Assembly: GCF_032250955.1 (NCBI RefSeq)
Contig: NZ_JAVVES010000005.1
Span: forward strand, 1-64,000
DNA: 64,000 nucleotides
Source: Sulfuriflexus sp032250955
GTDB lineage: Bacteria > Pseudomonadota > Gammaproteobacteria > AKS1
Direction of reading: 5' to 3'
The position numbers and the translations under genes are program-made. This document shows positions 35,058 through 43,361 of the stretch, piece after piece (positions within the stretch are counted from its first letter, which is position 1; every line of letters starts with the position of its first letter). The notes under the pieces were generated by a model. That model made no database searches and was not told the origin of the DNA. It saw nothing but the letters and a program-made list of their open reading frames with translations.

Positions 35058-36365
35058 ATGAAAATTTTTGACGAGATCGAATCGGAAGTACAGAGTTATG
35101 CGCGTTCATTTCCGCGTATTTTCAACAAGGCACAAGGCGAGTTTCTCTATGACGAGGAAGGCAATCAATACCTCGATTTCCTTGCCGGTGCCGGGACGCT
35201 GAACTACGGGCATAACAACCCGATATTCAAGGAAAAGCTGCTGGAATACATCCATGCAGACGGGATTACGCACGGTCTTGATTTGCATACAAAGGCCAAA
35301 GGTGAATTTCTTGAAGCCTTTAGTGAAAAAATACTGAAGCCCCGCAACCTGGATTACGTGATGCAGTTTACCGGTCCTACCGGGACGAATGCGGTCGAGG
35401 CTGCACTGAAGCTGGCCAGGAATATTACCGGACGAGAGAATGTCGTCTCCTTTACGAACGGTTTCCATGGCGTCAGCCTCGGCTCATTGGCCGCGACAGG
35501 TAATTCACATCACCGTGGGGCTGCTGGCGTTAGCCTCAACGGTACCAGTCGGATGCCATTCGATGGCTATCTGGGTGATGATATTGACACTACCGCTTAT
35601 CTGGACAAGGTATTATCAGATTCGAGTAGCGGTATAGATTTGCCTGCCGCCGTGATCGTCGAAACCGTCCAGGGTGAAGGCGGGATTAATGCCGCGAGTA
35701 TCGAGTGGATAAAGAACCTGCATCAGGTTTGTAAAAAACATGATGTCTTGCTGATTGTTGACGATATTCAGGCGGGCTGTGGCCGCACGGGTACTTACTT
35801 CAGTTTTGAAGAAGCCGGTATTTATCCTGATATCGTTACACTGTCCAAATCACTGGGTGGTTATGGTCTGCCATTTGCGGTGGTTCTGTTTCGTCCGGAG
35901 CTGGATTACTGGAAGCCCGGTGAGCATAACGGCACCTTCCGGGGAAACAACTTTGCATTTGTTACGGCCAAGGCCGCGATTGATCATTACTGGTCAGACG
36001 ACAAGTTCTCGAAAGAGATCAAGCGCAAAGGCGAATATGTCTCCGGGCGTCTCGAGGCCATTATCGAAAAGTATGGAGAAGGTAATTTCTCTTCTCGCGG
36101 ACGCGGTATGTTCCAGGGCATTAATTGCGTAAACGGTGATCTGGCCGGGCGAATTACGCACAAGTGCTTCCAGCAGGGATTGATTATCGAAACCAGTGGT
36201 GCTGAAGACCATGTGGTTAAATTCCTCTGCCCACTTGTGATTAGTGATGAGAACCTGAAAAGAGGTCTTGATATTGTCGAGCAGGCGATTAAGGAAGTTT
36301 GCGCCAGGGAAGACTCCATCCCGGAAGAAAAGGATTACTTCGACCAGGAGCAGGCAATAAGCTAA
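35058..36365 (+). CDS. ectB: Diaminobutyrate-2-oxoglutarate transaminase
   Basis: PLP aminotransferase (class III) that makes L-2,4-diaminobutyrate from aspartate semialdehyde with glutamate as donor. The PLP lysine is K264 in LSKSLGGYGLP; DDIQAGCGRTG carries the conserved Asp. Its 435 aa is standard. AACAGGAGAAAAGTA gives a strong ribosome-binding site 60 nt after ectA. Its substrate is supplied through the specialised aspartate kinase at the operon's end. Confidence 0.95.
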   Translation: MKIFDEIESEVQSYARSFPRIFNKAQGEFLYDEEGNQYLDFLAGAGTLNYGHNNPIFKEKLLEYIHADGITHGLDLHTKAKGEFLEAFSEKILKPRNLDYVMQFTGPTGTNAVEAALKLARNITGRENVVSFTNGFHGVSLGSLAATGNSHHRGAAGVSLNGTSRMPFDGYLGDDIDTTAYLDKVLSDSSSGIDLPAAVIVETVQGEGGINAASIEWIKNLHQVCKKHDVLLIVDDIQAGCGRTGTYFSFEEAGIYPDIVTLSKSLGGYGLPFAVVLFRPELDYWKPGEHNGTFRGNNFAFVTAKAAIDHYWSDDKFSKEIKRKGEYVSGRLEAIIEKYGEGNFSSRGRGMFQGINCVNGDLAGRITHKCFQQGLIIETSGAEDHVVKFLCPLVISDENLKRGLDIVEQAIKEVCAREDSIPEEKDYFDQEQAIS

Positions 36366-36417
36366 TCGCTTGTTTTCAAGGAAAATGGATTACTCGTTAT
36401 AAAAGAAGGTCAGTATC

Positions 36418-36822
36418 ATGATAGTTAGACAGTTACAGGAAGCAGAGAAAGGCGCGCGGCGTGTTGTCTCCCCGGAGAAAAACTGGGAAAGTACCCGTCT
36501 CTTGTTAAAGGATGACAATATGGGTTTTTCCTTCCATATAACAACGATATATGAAGGTGCAGACTTCCGGATGCATTATCAAAACCATCTCGAGTCAGTT
36601 TACTGCATGTCCGGCGAAGGTGAGGTGGAAACCATAGAAGATGGCAAAAAGTATCCTGTTACACCGGGCACACTGTATATCCTTGATAAGCACGACAAAC
36701 ATATTTTGCGTGCCTTTAAGGAAATGAAAATGGCATGTGTGTTCAATCCGCCACTTAGCGGCAAGGAAGTGCACAATGCCGAAGGAGCTTATGAGCTCGA
36801 TGCGGAAGCTGTAACGGATTGA
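36418..36822 (+). CDS. ectC: Ectoine synthase
   Basis: Cupin-fold enzyme that cyclises N-gamma-acetyl-diaminobutyrate to ectoine, a compatible solute. The metal/active-site region is recognisable: HYQNHLESVYCMSGEGEVE, PVTPGTLYILDKHDKHILR. The 134-aa length matches the family. No ectD (hydroxylase) follows, so only ectoine, not hydroxyectoine, is predicted from this operon. Confidence 0.96.
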   Translation: MIVRQLQEAEKGARRVVSPEKNWESTRLLLKDDNMGFSFHITTIYEGADFRMHYQNHLESVYCMSGEGEVETIEDGKKYPVTPGTLYILDKHDKHILRAFKEMKMACVFNPPLSGKEVHNAEGAYELDAEAVTD

Positions 36823-36831
36823 TTTTTTTGA

Positions 36832-37227
36832 ATGGTAAAGACCCGGGATGTTTGTCAAGGGTCTGTTGGGTTTCAAGGTATGAAGGATAAGGACATTAAA
36901 TCGTTGAAAGAACAAATCCGGAATCGTATTACGGTTTTGGAGACTCAGCTGCAAGAACACAATCCGGTTTCAGAAAACATACAGGAACAGGCCGGTGATC
37001 AGGCCGCAAGCCTGGATATAACGATCTCGGCTGCGGTAGAAACCACCGTCATCCAGAGCGCCCGTGCCGAAAAGAAACGTCTTGAGCATAACCTTGGCTG
37101 GCTTGACAGTGAAGACGCCGGTTATTGTGAGCATTGTGGCTGCGAAATAGCCCTGCCCAGACTCAAGGCCGTACCGGAAACCCGCCTGTGCGTGACTTGT
37201 GCTGAAGCAAAACAAGAGGAATTCTGA
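36832..37227 (+). CDS. DksA/TraR-type zinc-finger protein in the ectoine operon
   Basis: Contains a helical segment (about residues 17-95) and a C-terminal C4 zinc finger of the DksA/TraR type, with CEHCGCEI and LCVTC (C-x2-C-x17-C-x2-C). DksA-fold proteins bind in the RNA polymerase secondary channel and change promoter choice, often with ppGpp. The acidic Asp residues at the coiled-coil tip expected in canonical DksA are not clear. Either ATG 36832 (131 aa) or ATG 36880 (115 aa, beginning at KDKDIKSL) may be the start; neither has a good ribosome-binding site. The stop adjoins the ask start. Confidence 0.75.
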   Translation: MVKTRDVCQGSVGFQGMKDKDIKSLKEQIRNRITVLETQLQEHNPVSENIQEQAGDQAASLDITISAAVETTVIQSARAEKKRLEHNLGWLDSEDAGYCEHCGCEIALPRLKAVPETRLCVTCAEAKQEEF

Positions 37228-38670
37228 ATGAGCTCTCATAGTGTAGAAAAAATTGGTGGCACATCAATGAGTGACTACGCTGCTGTGCGCGACAACATTA
37301 TATTCAAGCCAGCGCATGATGACGGTCTCTACCAAAGGGTATTCGTTGTTTCCGCTTATGGCGGTATTACCGATCAATTGTTAGAGCACAAAAAAACAGG
37401 TCGGCCTGGCGCCTTCGCCTTGTTTGCGAATAGCGTTAATGATGACAGCTGGAAGAAAATGCTGTTGTCGACAAGGCAGTCTATGCAAAGCATAAATGAA
37501 GCGCTCTTTATAAAAGGCGATTTGCTTGAAAAGGCAAACGTCTTTATTGGCGAGCGGCTGGATGATGCGGAAAGATGCCTGACCGATCTCCAGCACCTTT
37601 GTCAGCATGGACATTTCTCCCTGGAGTCCCATCTGGAGACTGTCAGGGAAATGCTGGCCAGTATTGGTGAAGCACACAGTGCGTGGAATACCGCGGAATT
37701 ACTCAAGCGTGACGGCGTTAATGCCTGCTTCATTGACTTGACAGGCTGGCGCTCTGCCCAGCATATCACCCTCGATGAACGCATCCAGTCTGCTTTCAAG
37801 GATATTGACCTGAGCAGCGAGCTGCCGATTGTTACTGGTTATGCACATAGTGAAGAGGGCCTGATGTCGCGTTTTGACCGCGGTTACAGCGAGATGACAT
37901 TCAGTCGAATTGCGGTATTAAGTGAGGCCAGGGAAGCGGTCATCCACAAGGAATTCCATTTAAGTAGTGCGGATCCCAGGATAGTCGGTGAAGACAATGC
38001 AGTGCCTATCGGGCGCACCAACTATGATGTCGCAGATCAGCTCGCTAATCTTGGTATGGAAGCGATACATCCGAAGGCCGCCAAGGGCCTGCGCCGCAAT
38101 AACATACATTTGCGGGTGAAGAACACGTTTGAGCCAGAGCATAGCGGCACATTGATTACCCGTGATTATGTCAGTAACACTCCCTGCGTAGAGATCATTG
38201 CCGGCAGTAAGGGCGAATATGCCCTGGAGCTGTTTGACCAGGACATGGCCGGTAATATCGACCAGTATGACCGGGAGATTCTCGCGGTGATAAGACGCTT
38301 CAAGGCGAATATTATTGCCAAGGATATCAATGCCAATACGATCACGCATTACTTGTCCACCAGTCTCAAAACCGTTAAGCGGATCCGGCGTGCGCTTGAG
38401 GAAACTTTTCCCGAGGCCGAGCTCAATCAGCAAAAAGTGGCGATTGTTTCAGCGATTGGCAGTGACATGCAAGTGCCAGGCATTCTCGCCAAGGCGGTGG
38501 GTGCGCTGGCCGGTAGCAAGATAAGCGTTCTGGCCATGCATCAGTCGATGCGCCAGGTAGATATGCAATTCATTATCAATGAAGATGATTATGAGGAGTC
38601 TATTAGAAGCCTGCATAGCTGTCTGGTAGAGGTTCATGACCATGGGAAGGCAATATGCGCCGCCTCATAG
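37228..38670 (+). CDS. ask: Aspartate kinase dedicated to ectoine synthesis
   Basis: Phosphorylates aspartate, supplying aspartyl phosphate for the semialdehyde used by EctB. The N-terminal VEKIGGTSMSDY is the ATP/aspartate site of aspartate kinases, and two ACT domains lie in the last third (for example KVAIVSAIGSDM). The 480-aa protein is of the Ask_Ect type, considered insensitive to Lys/Thr feedback and found in ectoine clusters. Its ATG directly follows the stop of the DksA-like gene, and it is the last gene of the operon. Confidence 0.92.
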   Translation: MSSHSVEKIGGTSMSDYAAVRDNIIFKPAHDDGLYQRVFVVSAYGGITDQLLEHKKTGRPGAFALFANSVNDDSWKKMLLSTRQSMQSINEALFIKGDLLEKANVFIGERLDDAERCLTDLQHLCQHGHFSLESHLETVREMLASIGEAHSAWNTAELLKRDGVNACFIDLTGWRSAQHITLDERIQSAFKDIDLSSELPIVTGYAHSEEGLMSRFDRGYSEMTFSRIAVLSEAREAVIHKEFHLSSADPRIVGEDNAVPIGRTNYDVADQLANLGMEAIHPKAAKGLRRNNIHLRVKNTFEPEHSGTLITRDYVSNTPCVEIIAGSKGEYALELFDQDMAGNIDQYDREILAVIRRFKANIIAKDINANTITHYLSTSLKTVKRIRRALEETFPEAELNQQKVAIVSAIGSDMQVPGILAKAVGALAGSKISVLAMHQSMRQVDMQFIINEDDYEESIRSLHSCLVEVHDHGKAICAAS

Positions 38671-38674
38671 CCAG

Positions 38675-39196
38675 TTAATTACCTGGCCGGGATGATCGTC
38701 GAGAATCATGCTGCTCGAGTTTCTTCCAGAAACGATTGGCGTAGTCGCGGCCGCTATCTGCAGGTGCCAACCTGCTCATGCCCTGCGAAATGAAAAAACC
38801 GTTGGCTCCTGACTGCGCCCTGACCAGCAAGCCGCTACAGCCGTGGCGGCGGGCGGCGACTGCAAACTCACTGAATAGCTGTCGGCCGATGCCCCACCTC
38901 TTGAAGGCCGGGTCTACATAGAGACCATGCAAAAGTAATGCAGTCTGCCCGGCCGGGGTATCGCTGCTATTCGCCTGCTCCCAGGCGGCCACGCCCAGAA
39001 TCCCTTGTTGCTGGCTCTCTGCAACGACTACCTCAAGGTGTTCAAGGTCCATATCGGTATACAGGTAACTGGATAGCGACAGTCGCTTGACCCGCTCGGG
39101 CAGTTCCCATGTGAACACTGCCGCCTCGATAATGCGATTGATCGCTTCAAGGTCAGCATGGCCGGCGGGGCGGATGTGAATATTCAGTGACGTCAT
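38675..39196 (-). CDS. GNAT family N-acetyltransferase
   Basis: A 173-aa GNAT protein: acetyl-CoA-binding region FKRWGIGRQLFSEF and a C-terminal half with SGANGFFISQGM. The substrate is unknown. The start at 39196 (MTSLNIHIRPAG) is chosen because the conserved domain begins there; an in-frame extension to 39268 exists. It is convergent with ask, 4 nt apart, so is not part of that operon. Confidence 0.8.
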   Translation of the reverse strand: MTSLNIHIRPAGHADLEAINRIIEAAVFTWELPERVKRLSLSSYLYTDMDLEHLEVVVAESQQQGILGVAAWEQANSSDTPAGQTALLLHGLYVDPAFKRWGIGRQLFSEFAVAARRHGCSGLLVRAQSGANGFFISQGMSRLAPADSGRDYANRFWKKLEQHDSRRSSRPGN

Positions 39197-39362
39197 TGCA
39201 GTAATCTTAACAAAATCACCCAGTCTCTGATGGTGCAAAACCATAGACAAACTGTGCCTATCGCGCATAGAGAAAAATCATGTCGCCTTAACGAAGTCTT
39301 GACATATATAAAGGTAGGCTACTGCCGAAATATCATGCCGTTTGGCGTGGTGATGTTGAAAA

Positions 39363-41162
39363 ATGTGTGTTCTTTACAGGTTACTTATGATTAAAAATGT
39401 CATGCACGGTCGTTTTATGAAGTTGTTTCCTTTTTTGCTTTGGTGGCCGCGGGTGAATCCCGGCACGTTACGCAGTGATTTCCTGGCCGGACTGAGCGGC
39501 GCTATTGTGGTGCTGCCACAAGGTGTGGCCTTCGCCACGATTGCAGGTATGCCGCCGGAATATGGCCTGTATGCAGGCATGGTGCCGGCCGTGATTGCGG
39601 CGCTGTTCGGCTCCTCATGGCACCTGGTCTCCGGCCCGACAACGGCGGCATCCATCGTGTTGTTTTCGGCACTGAGTATGTATGCCGAACCGGGCACGGC
39701 CGGTTACGTCACCCTGGCGCTGACCCTGACCTTCATGGTGGGTATCATCGAGGTCATCCTGGGGGCAGTTCGCCTGGGGGCGTTGGTTAATTTTATCTCC
39801 CATTCGGTTATTGTAGGCTTCACCGCCGGTGCCGCAATACTGATCGCCAGCAAGCAAATCAATAACTTTTTTGGCGTCCCGATTCCACGTGGTGGTCACG
39901 TGCATGACATTCTGATCGAGTTTGTGCAACAAATTCCAAACATCAATCCTTATGTGACAACCGTAGCGTTGCTCACATTACTATCTGGCATCGCGATCAA
40001 ACGCTGGTATCCGAGACTGCCATATCTGATTATTGCGATGCTGGTGGGCAGCCTGACGGCGATGCTGCTCAATACGATATGGGGTGCGGAGACGACGGCC
40101 ATTGCCACGGTCGGCACGTTACCGAGCACCTTGCCGCCATTATCGTCGCCGGACTTTTCGCTGGAGACCATCAGGAACCTGGCGCCCACGGCCCTGGCCG
40201 TGACCCTGTTTGCCCTGACCGAGGCCGTATCCATAGGCCGTTCTCTGGGGGCTCGTAGTGGGCAGCGTATCAATGGTAACCAGGAGTTCATCGGTCAGGG
40301 CTTATCTAACATCGCAGGCAGTTTTTTTTCCGGCTATGTCGCGACCGGTTCATTCAACCGCAGCGGCCTGAATTACCAGGCCGGGGCGAAGACACCGCTG
40401 GCAGCCGTATTTGCCGGCCTTCTGCTGATGATGGTAGTTCTGCTGGTCGCCCCCCTGGCAGCCTGGCTTCCGGATGCGGCCATGGCCGGGATCCTGTTTC
40501 TGGTCGCATGGGGGCTTATTGATTTCAAGGAGATTTGCCACATCCTCAAGGGTAGCCGTCGCGAGACGTCGATCATGGCAATTACCTTATTCGGGGCACT
40601 GTTTCTGGAACTGGAGTTCGCTATCTTTGCCGGCGTTATTCTTTCCCTGATCCTGTATCTTGAGCGGGTCTCCAAACCGCGCATCGTGACCCGCGTCCCT
40701 GACCCACGACTACCAAAACACGCCTTTTCCAGCGCCTCGGATATACCTCAGTGTCCGCAATTGCGCTTCCTGCGTATCGATGGCTCATTATTTTTCGGTT
40801 CGGTCAATCATGTTGAAGATGCCTTCGCCCGTTTCGCTGCCAATTACCCTGAGCAGAAGCACCTGGCGGTTGTTGCCGAGGGGATTAACTTCGCCGACCT
40901 GGTTGGTGGCGAGGCGCTGGTCAAGGAAGCAAAGCGACGTAAGGCCCTTGGCGGTGACCTCTACCTGGTCGGTGTCAAACAGGGCTTGTGGGATTCACTG
41001 GAACAATGCGAGTGTATAGACAATATCGGGGATAGAAATGTCTTCCACTCCAAGAAGGTAGCGATTACAGCGATCTTTCAGAAACTGGATAAATCCATCT
41101 GCAGTACCTGCTCGGCACGGATTTTCCGGGAGTGCGCAACTATCAGGAAAGTGGAGAACTAA
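39363..41162 (+). CDS. SulP family anion permease with STAS domain
   Basis: Inner-membrane anion transporter of the SLC26/SulP family, with about 12 hydrophobic helices (GAIVVLPQGVAFATIAGMPPEYGLYAG; LVSGPTTAASIV) and a cytoplasmic STAS domain near residues 455-560 (LRIDGSLFFGSVNHV). The substrate could be sulfate, bicarbonate or another anion. A Cys-rich tail (CSTCSARIFREC) follows the STAS domain, which is unusual. Start options are 39363, 39387 and 39417; the last lies directly before the conserved KLFPFLLWWPRV. Confidence 0.88.
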   Translation: MCVLYRLLMIKNVMHGRFMKLFPFLLWWPRVNPGTLRSDFLAGLSGAIVVLPQGVAFATIAGMPPEYGLYAGMVPAVIAALFGSSWHLVSGPTTAASIVLFSALSMYAEPGTAGYVTLALTLTFMVGIIEVILGAVRLGALVNFISHSVIVGFTAGAAILIASKQINNFFGVPIPRGGHVHDILIEFVQQIPNINPYVTTVALLTLLSGIAIKRWYPRLPYLIIAMLVGSLTAMLLNTIWGAETTAIATVGTLPSTLPPLSSPDFSLETIRNLAPTALAVTLFALTEAVSIGRSLGARSGQRINGNQEFIGQGLSNIAGSFFSGYVATGSFNRSGLNYQAGAKTPLAAVFAGLLLMMVVLLVAPLAAWLPDAAMAGILFLVAWGLIDFKEICHILKGSRRETSIMAITLFGALFLELEFAIFAGVILSLILYLERVSKPRIVTRVPDPRLPKHAFSSASDIPQCPQLRFLRIDGSLFFGSVNHVEDAFARFAANYPEQKHLAVVAEGINFADLVGGEALVKEAKRRKALGGDLYLVGVKQGLWDSLEQCECIDNIGDRNVFHSKKVAITAIFQKLDKSICSTCSARIFRECATIRKVEN

Positions 41163-41177
41163 TGGTAGACTGCGAGC

Positions 41178-41864
41178 ATGTATATTCTGGTTATTGAGGA
41201 TAATCCTGATCTGGTGGCCAATCTCTATGATTGTCTCGAGCCGCGTGGCTATGTGGTGGATGCCGCTTACGATGCCCGTAGCGGATTGCGTTTCGCGCAT
41301 GACAACGATTACGACGCCATCGTCCTGGATTTGATGTTACCTGATATGGACGGCGGTGAAGTGTGCAGCCGTTTACGCGATGCCGGGCTTGATACTCCCG
41401 TATTAATGCTCACTGCCCGTGACACGCTGGATGACAAGCTGGAGGGATTCGCAAGGGGCACCGATGACTACCTGGTGAAGCCCTTCGCCATGCAGGAACT
41501 CGATGTTCGTCTGCAGGCCCTGGTGAAACGGGCGCGAGGTGAACATTCCCACGAATCGCTACGGGTCGGAGACCTGGTCTATGACCCCCGCACCTTGCGG
41601 GTCGAAAGGGGCGGCACAGTAATATCATTGCCGCCGATCCCGCTGAAAATTCTGGCGCTGTTGATGCGCCAGTCTCCGCGCGTCGTCCCACGGCGTGAAA
41701 TTGAACGGCGTATCTGGGGTAACATCCGTCCCGAGAGCGATGTCTTGCGTGCACACATCTCTGTCTTGCGTGCAGCCATCGACAGACCTTTTAACAATGC
41801 CCTGTTGCGCACGGTGCACGGTATTGGTTATCAAATAGTGGCAGTCGATGAGATTCAGGACTAG
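41178..41864 (+). CDS. OmpR-family response regulator
   Basis: A 228-aa two-component response regulator. The receiver domain has acidic residues E7/D8, phospho-acceptor D51 (VLDLMLPDMDG) and the conserved K in LVKPF. The C-terminal winged helix (about 135-225) is OmpR/PhoB type, though with RREIERRIWG in place of the usual consensus. It starts 15 nt after the SulP gene and overlaps the kinase gene by 17 nt. The target genes are unknown. Confidence 0.93.
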   Translation: MYILVIEDNPDLVANLYDCLEPRGYVVDAAYDARSGLRFAHDNDYDAIVLDLMLPDMDGGEVCSRLRDAGLDTPVLMLTARDTLDDKLEGFARGTDDYLVKPFAMQELDVRLQALVKRARGEHSHESLRVGDLVYDPRTLRVERGGTVISLPPIPLKILALLMRQSPRVVPRREIERRIWGNIRPESDVLRAHISVLRAAIDRPFNNALLRTVHGIGYQIVAVDEIQD

Positions 41865-43110
41865 CCTTTATTATCGCATTACCCTGGCATTTTCCCTGTT
41901 AGGCATGGTGGTGAGCCTGGGACTGGCTGCAGTCCTGTATGTGCTGACGATTGATCTGGAAGAGCATCTCATCGCTGAAACACTGTCGACGGAACTCGAA
42001 GATTACATTATGCGCTATGAAATCGATTCGAGTACGCTTCCACCAGCCAGTACCACGATCAAAACCCATGTGATTCTGCCTGAGACAACAAACATACCTC
42101 CCGAACTACGGGAACTACAACCCGGCCTCCAGCAAGTGCAATTGGCGGACAAGGATTATTATGCCGAAGTTCGAGTAAGCGATGAACGGCGTTTCATCAT
42201 TTTGTACGACGCCAGACAGATTCAGAAGCGCGAAAGCCAGTTTAAATTTTTCCTTGGTATCGGCGTACTGATAATGACCCTGTTATCGGCATTACTCGGT
42301 CTCTGGCTGGCAGGACGGGTCATCGCCCCGGTAGGGGCATTGGCCACGCGTGTCGCCGGGTTGCGTCCTGAGGATCATCATGCGCCTTTGGCTGGAGATT
42401 TCCCCAGTGACGAGGTAGGCACTCTGGCATGTGAGTTCGATGCCTATCTAGAGCGACTGGCTGCTTTTATTGAACGTGAACAGGCCTTCACGGCCGATGT
42501 CAGTCATGAGTTACGTACTCCCCTGGCGGTGATCGAGGGTGCTACCGAAACATTGCTGGATGACCCTGAGCTGGATGAAGCCCGGCGTGTACGGCTCGAA
42601 CGGATTGCTCGCGCTGCACGCGAGATGGCTGAACTGGTCACGGCACTGTTGCTGTTAGCCCGTGAAGGCAATGACGAGGTTTCGGGTCCGGGTTGTTCGG
42701 TGGCAGAAGTCCTGCAACAGGTAGTGGAAAGTCACCAGTACTTGCTGCGCCATAAAGACGTTGTTCTCGAGCTTGATATCCAGGCACAAACCATTTTGCC
42801 GGTTGAATGTGTCTTGCTGCGAGTGGTTCTTGCCAATCTTGTTCGAAATGCCATTGCCTTCACTGATCAGGGGCGGGTGCAGATCTGTCTGGAAGCAAAA
42901 GGGGTCTCGATAAAGGACACCGGCATCGGTATATCCAGGGAACATATCCAGAGAGTTTTCGATCGTTATTATACAGGTGCGACCGGCAACGAAGGTATTG
43001 GGCTGTCGCTGGTGAAGCGCATCTGCCAGCGCTTTGGCTGGCGTATCGACATAGATAGCCGTGAGGGCTATGGCACACAGATTCTGTTATCGTTTCCGAC
43101 CCTCAGGTGA
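41848..43110 (+). CDS. Sensor histidine kinase
   Basis: A 420-aa membrane-bound kinase partner of the preceding regulator. Two transmembrane segments (about residues 10-33 and 130-158) bracket a roughly 100-residue periplasmic sensor. A HAMP linker follows, then HisKA with phospho-acceptor H220 in DVSHELRTPL, and an ATPase domain with VRNAIAFT (N box), DTGIGIS and GIGLSLVKR. Ligand unknown; the neighbouring SulP transporter is a possible link. Confidence 0.92.
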   Translation: MRFRTSLYYRITLAFSLLGMVVSLGLAAVLYVLTIDLEEHLIAETLSTELEDYIMRYEIDSSTLPPASTTIKTHVILPETTNIPPELRELQPGLQQVQLADKDYYAEVRVSDERRFIILYDARQIQKRESQFKFFLGIGVLIMTLLSALLGLWLAGRVIAPVGALATRVAGLRPEDHHAPLAGDFPSDEVGTLACEFDAYLERLAAFIEREQAFTADVSHELRTPLAVIEGATETLLDDPELDEARRVRLERIARAAREMAELVTALLLLAREGNDEVSGPGCSVAEVLQQVVESHQYLLRHKDVVLELDIQAQTILPVECVLLRVVLANLVRNAIAFTDQGRVQICLEAKGVSIKDTGIGISREHIQRVFDRYYTGATGNEGIGLSLVKRICQRFGWRIDIDSREGYGTQILLSFPTLR

Positions 43111-43361
43111 ATGCTGACGGTGGGTTTGGAACGCTGTGCCTGCATCGGCCACTACACTGCGTATAATAGAAAAAAAGACCTTTAACGTCTTCAGAGTCGC
43201 GGCGCTGGTAATTTCCCGTAGATTCCCTGTCTAAAATATATGCTAATTATAAGCAGGCATGCTGTCCTGATGCCATGTGGCTCAAGCCCTGGCTGTAAAT
43301 ACCAGGCAGCGTTAAAAATCCGTCCCGATGTCAAATCAGCCCGGCCAAAGTTGCTATATAC

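Noticed and set aside
43175..43191. AAGAC/GTCTT hairpin flanked by an A-run
   Set aside because: Its T-run would act only on minus-strand transcripts, and no leftward gene exists there; the stem is only 5 bp.
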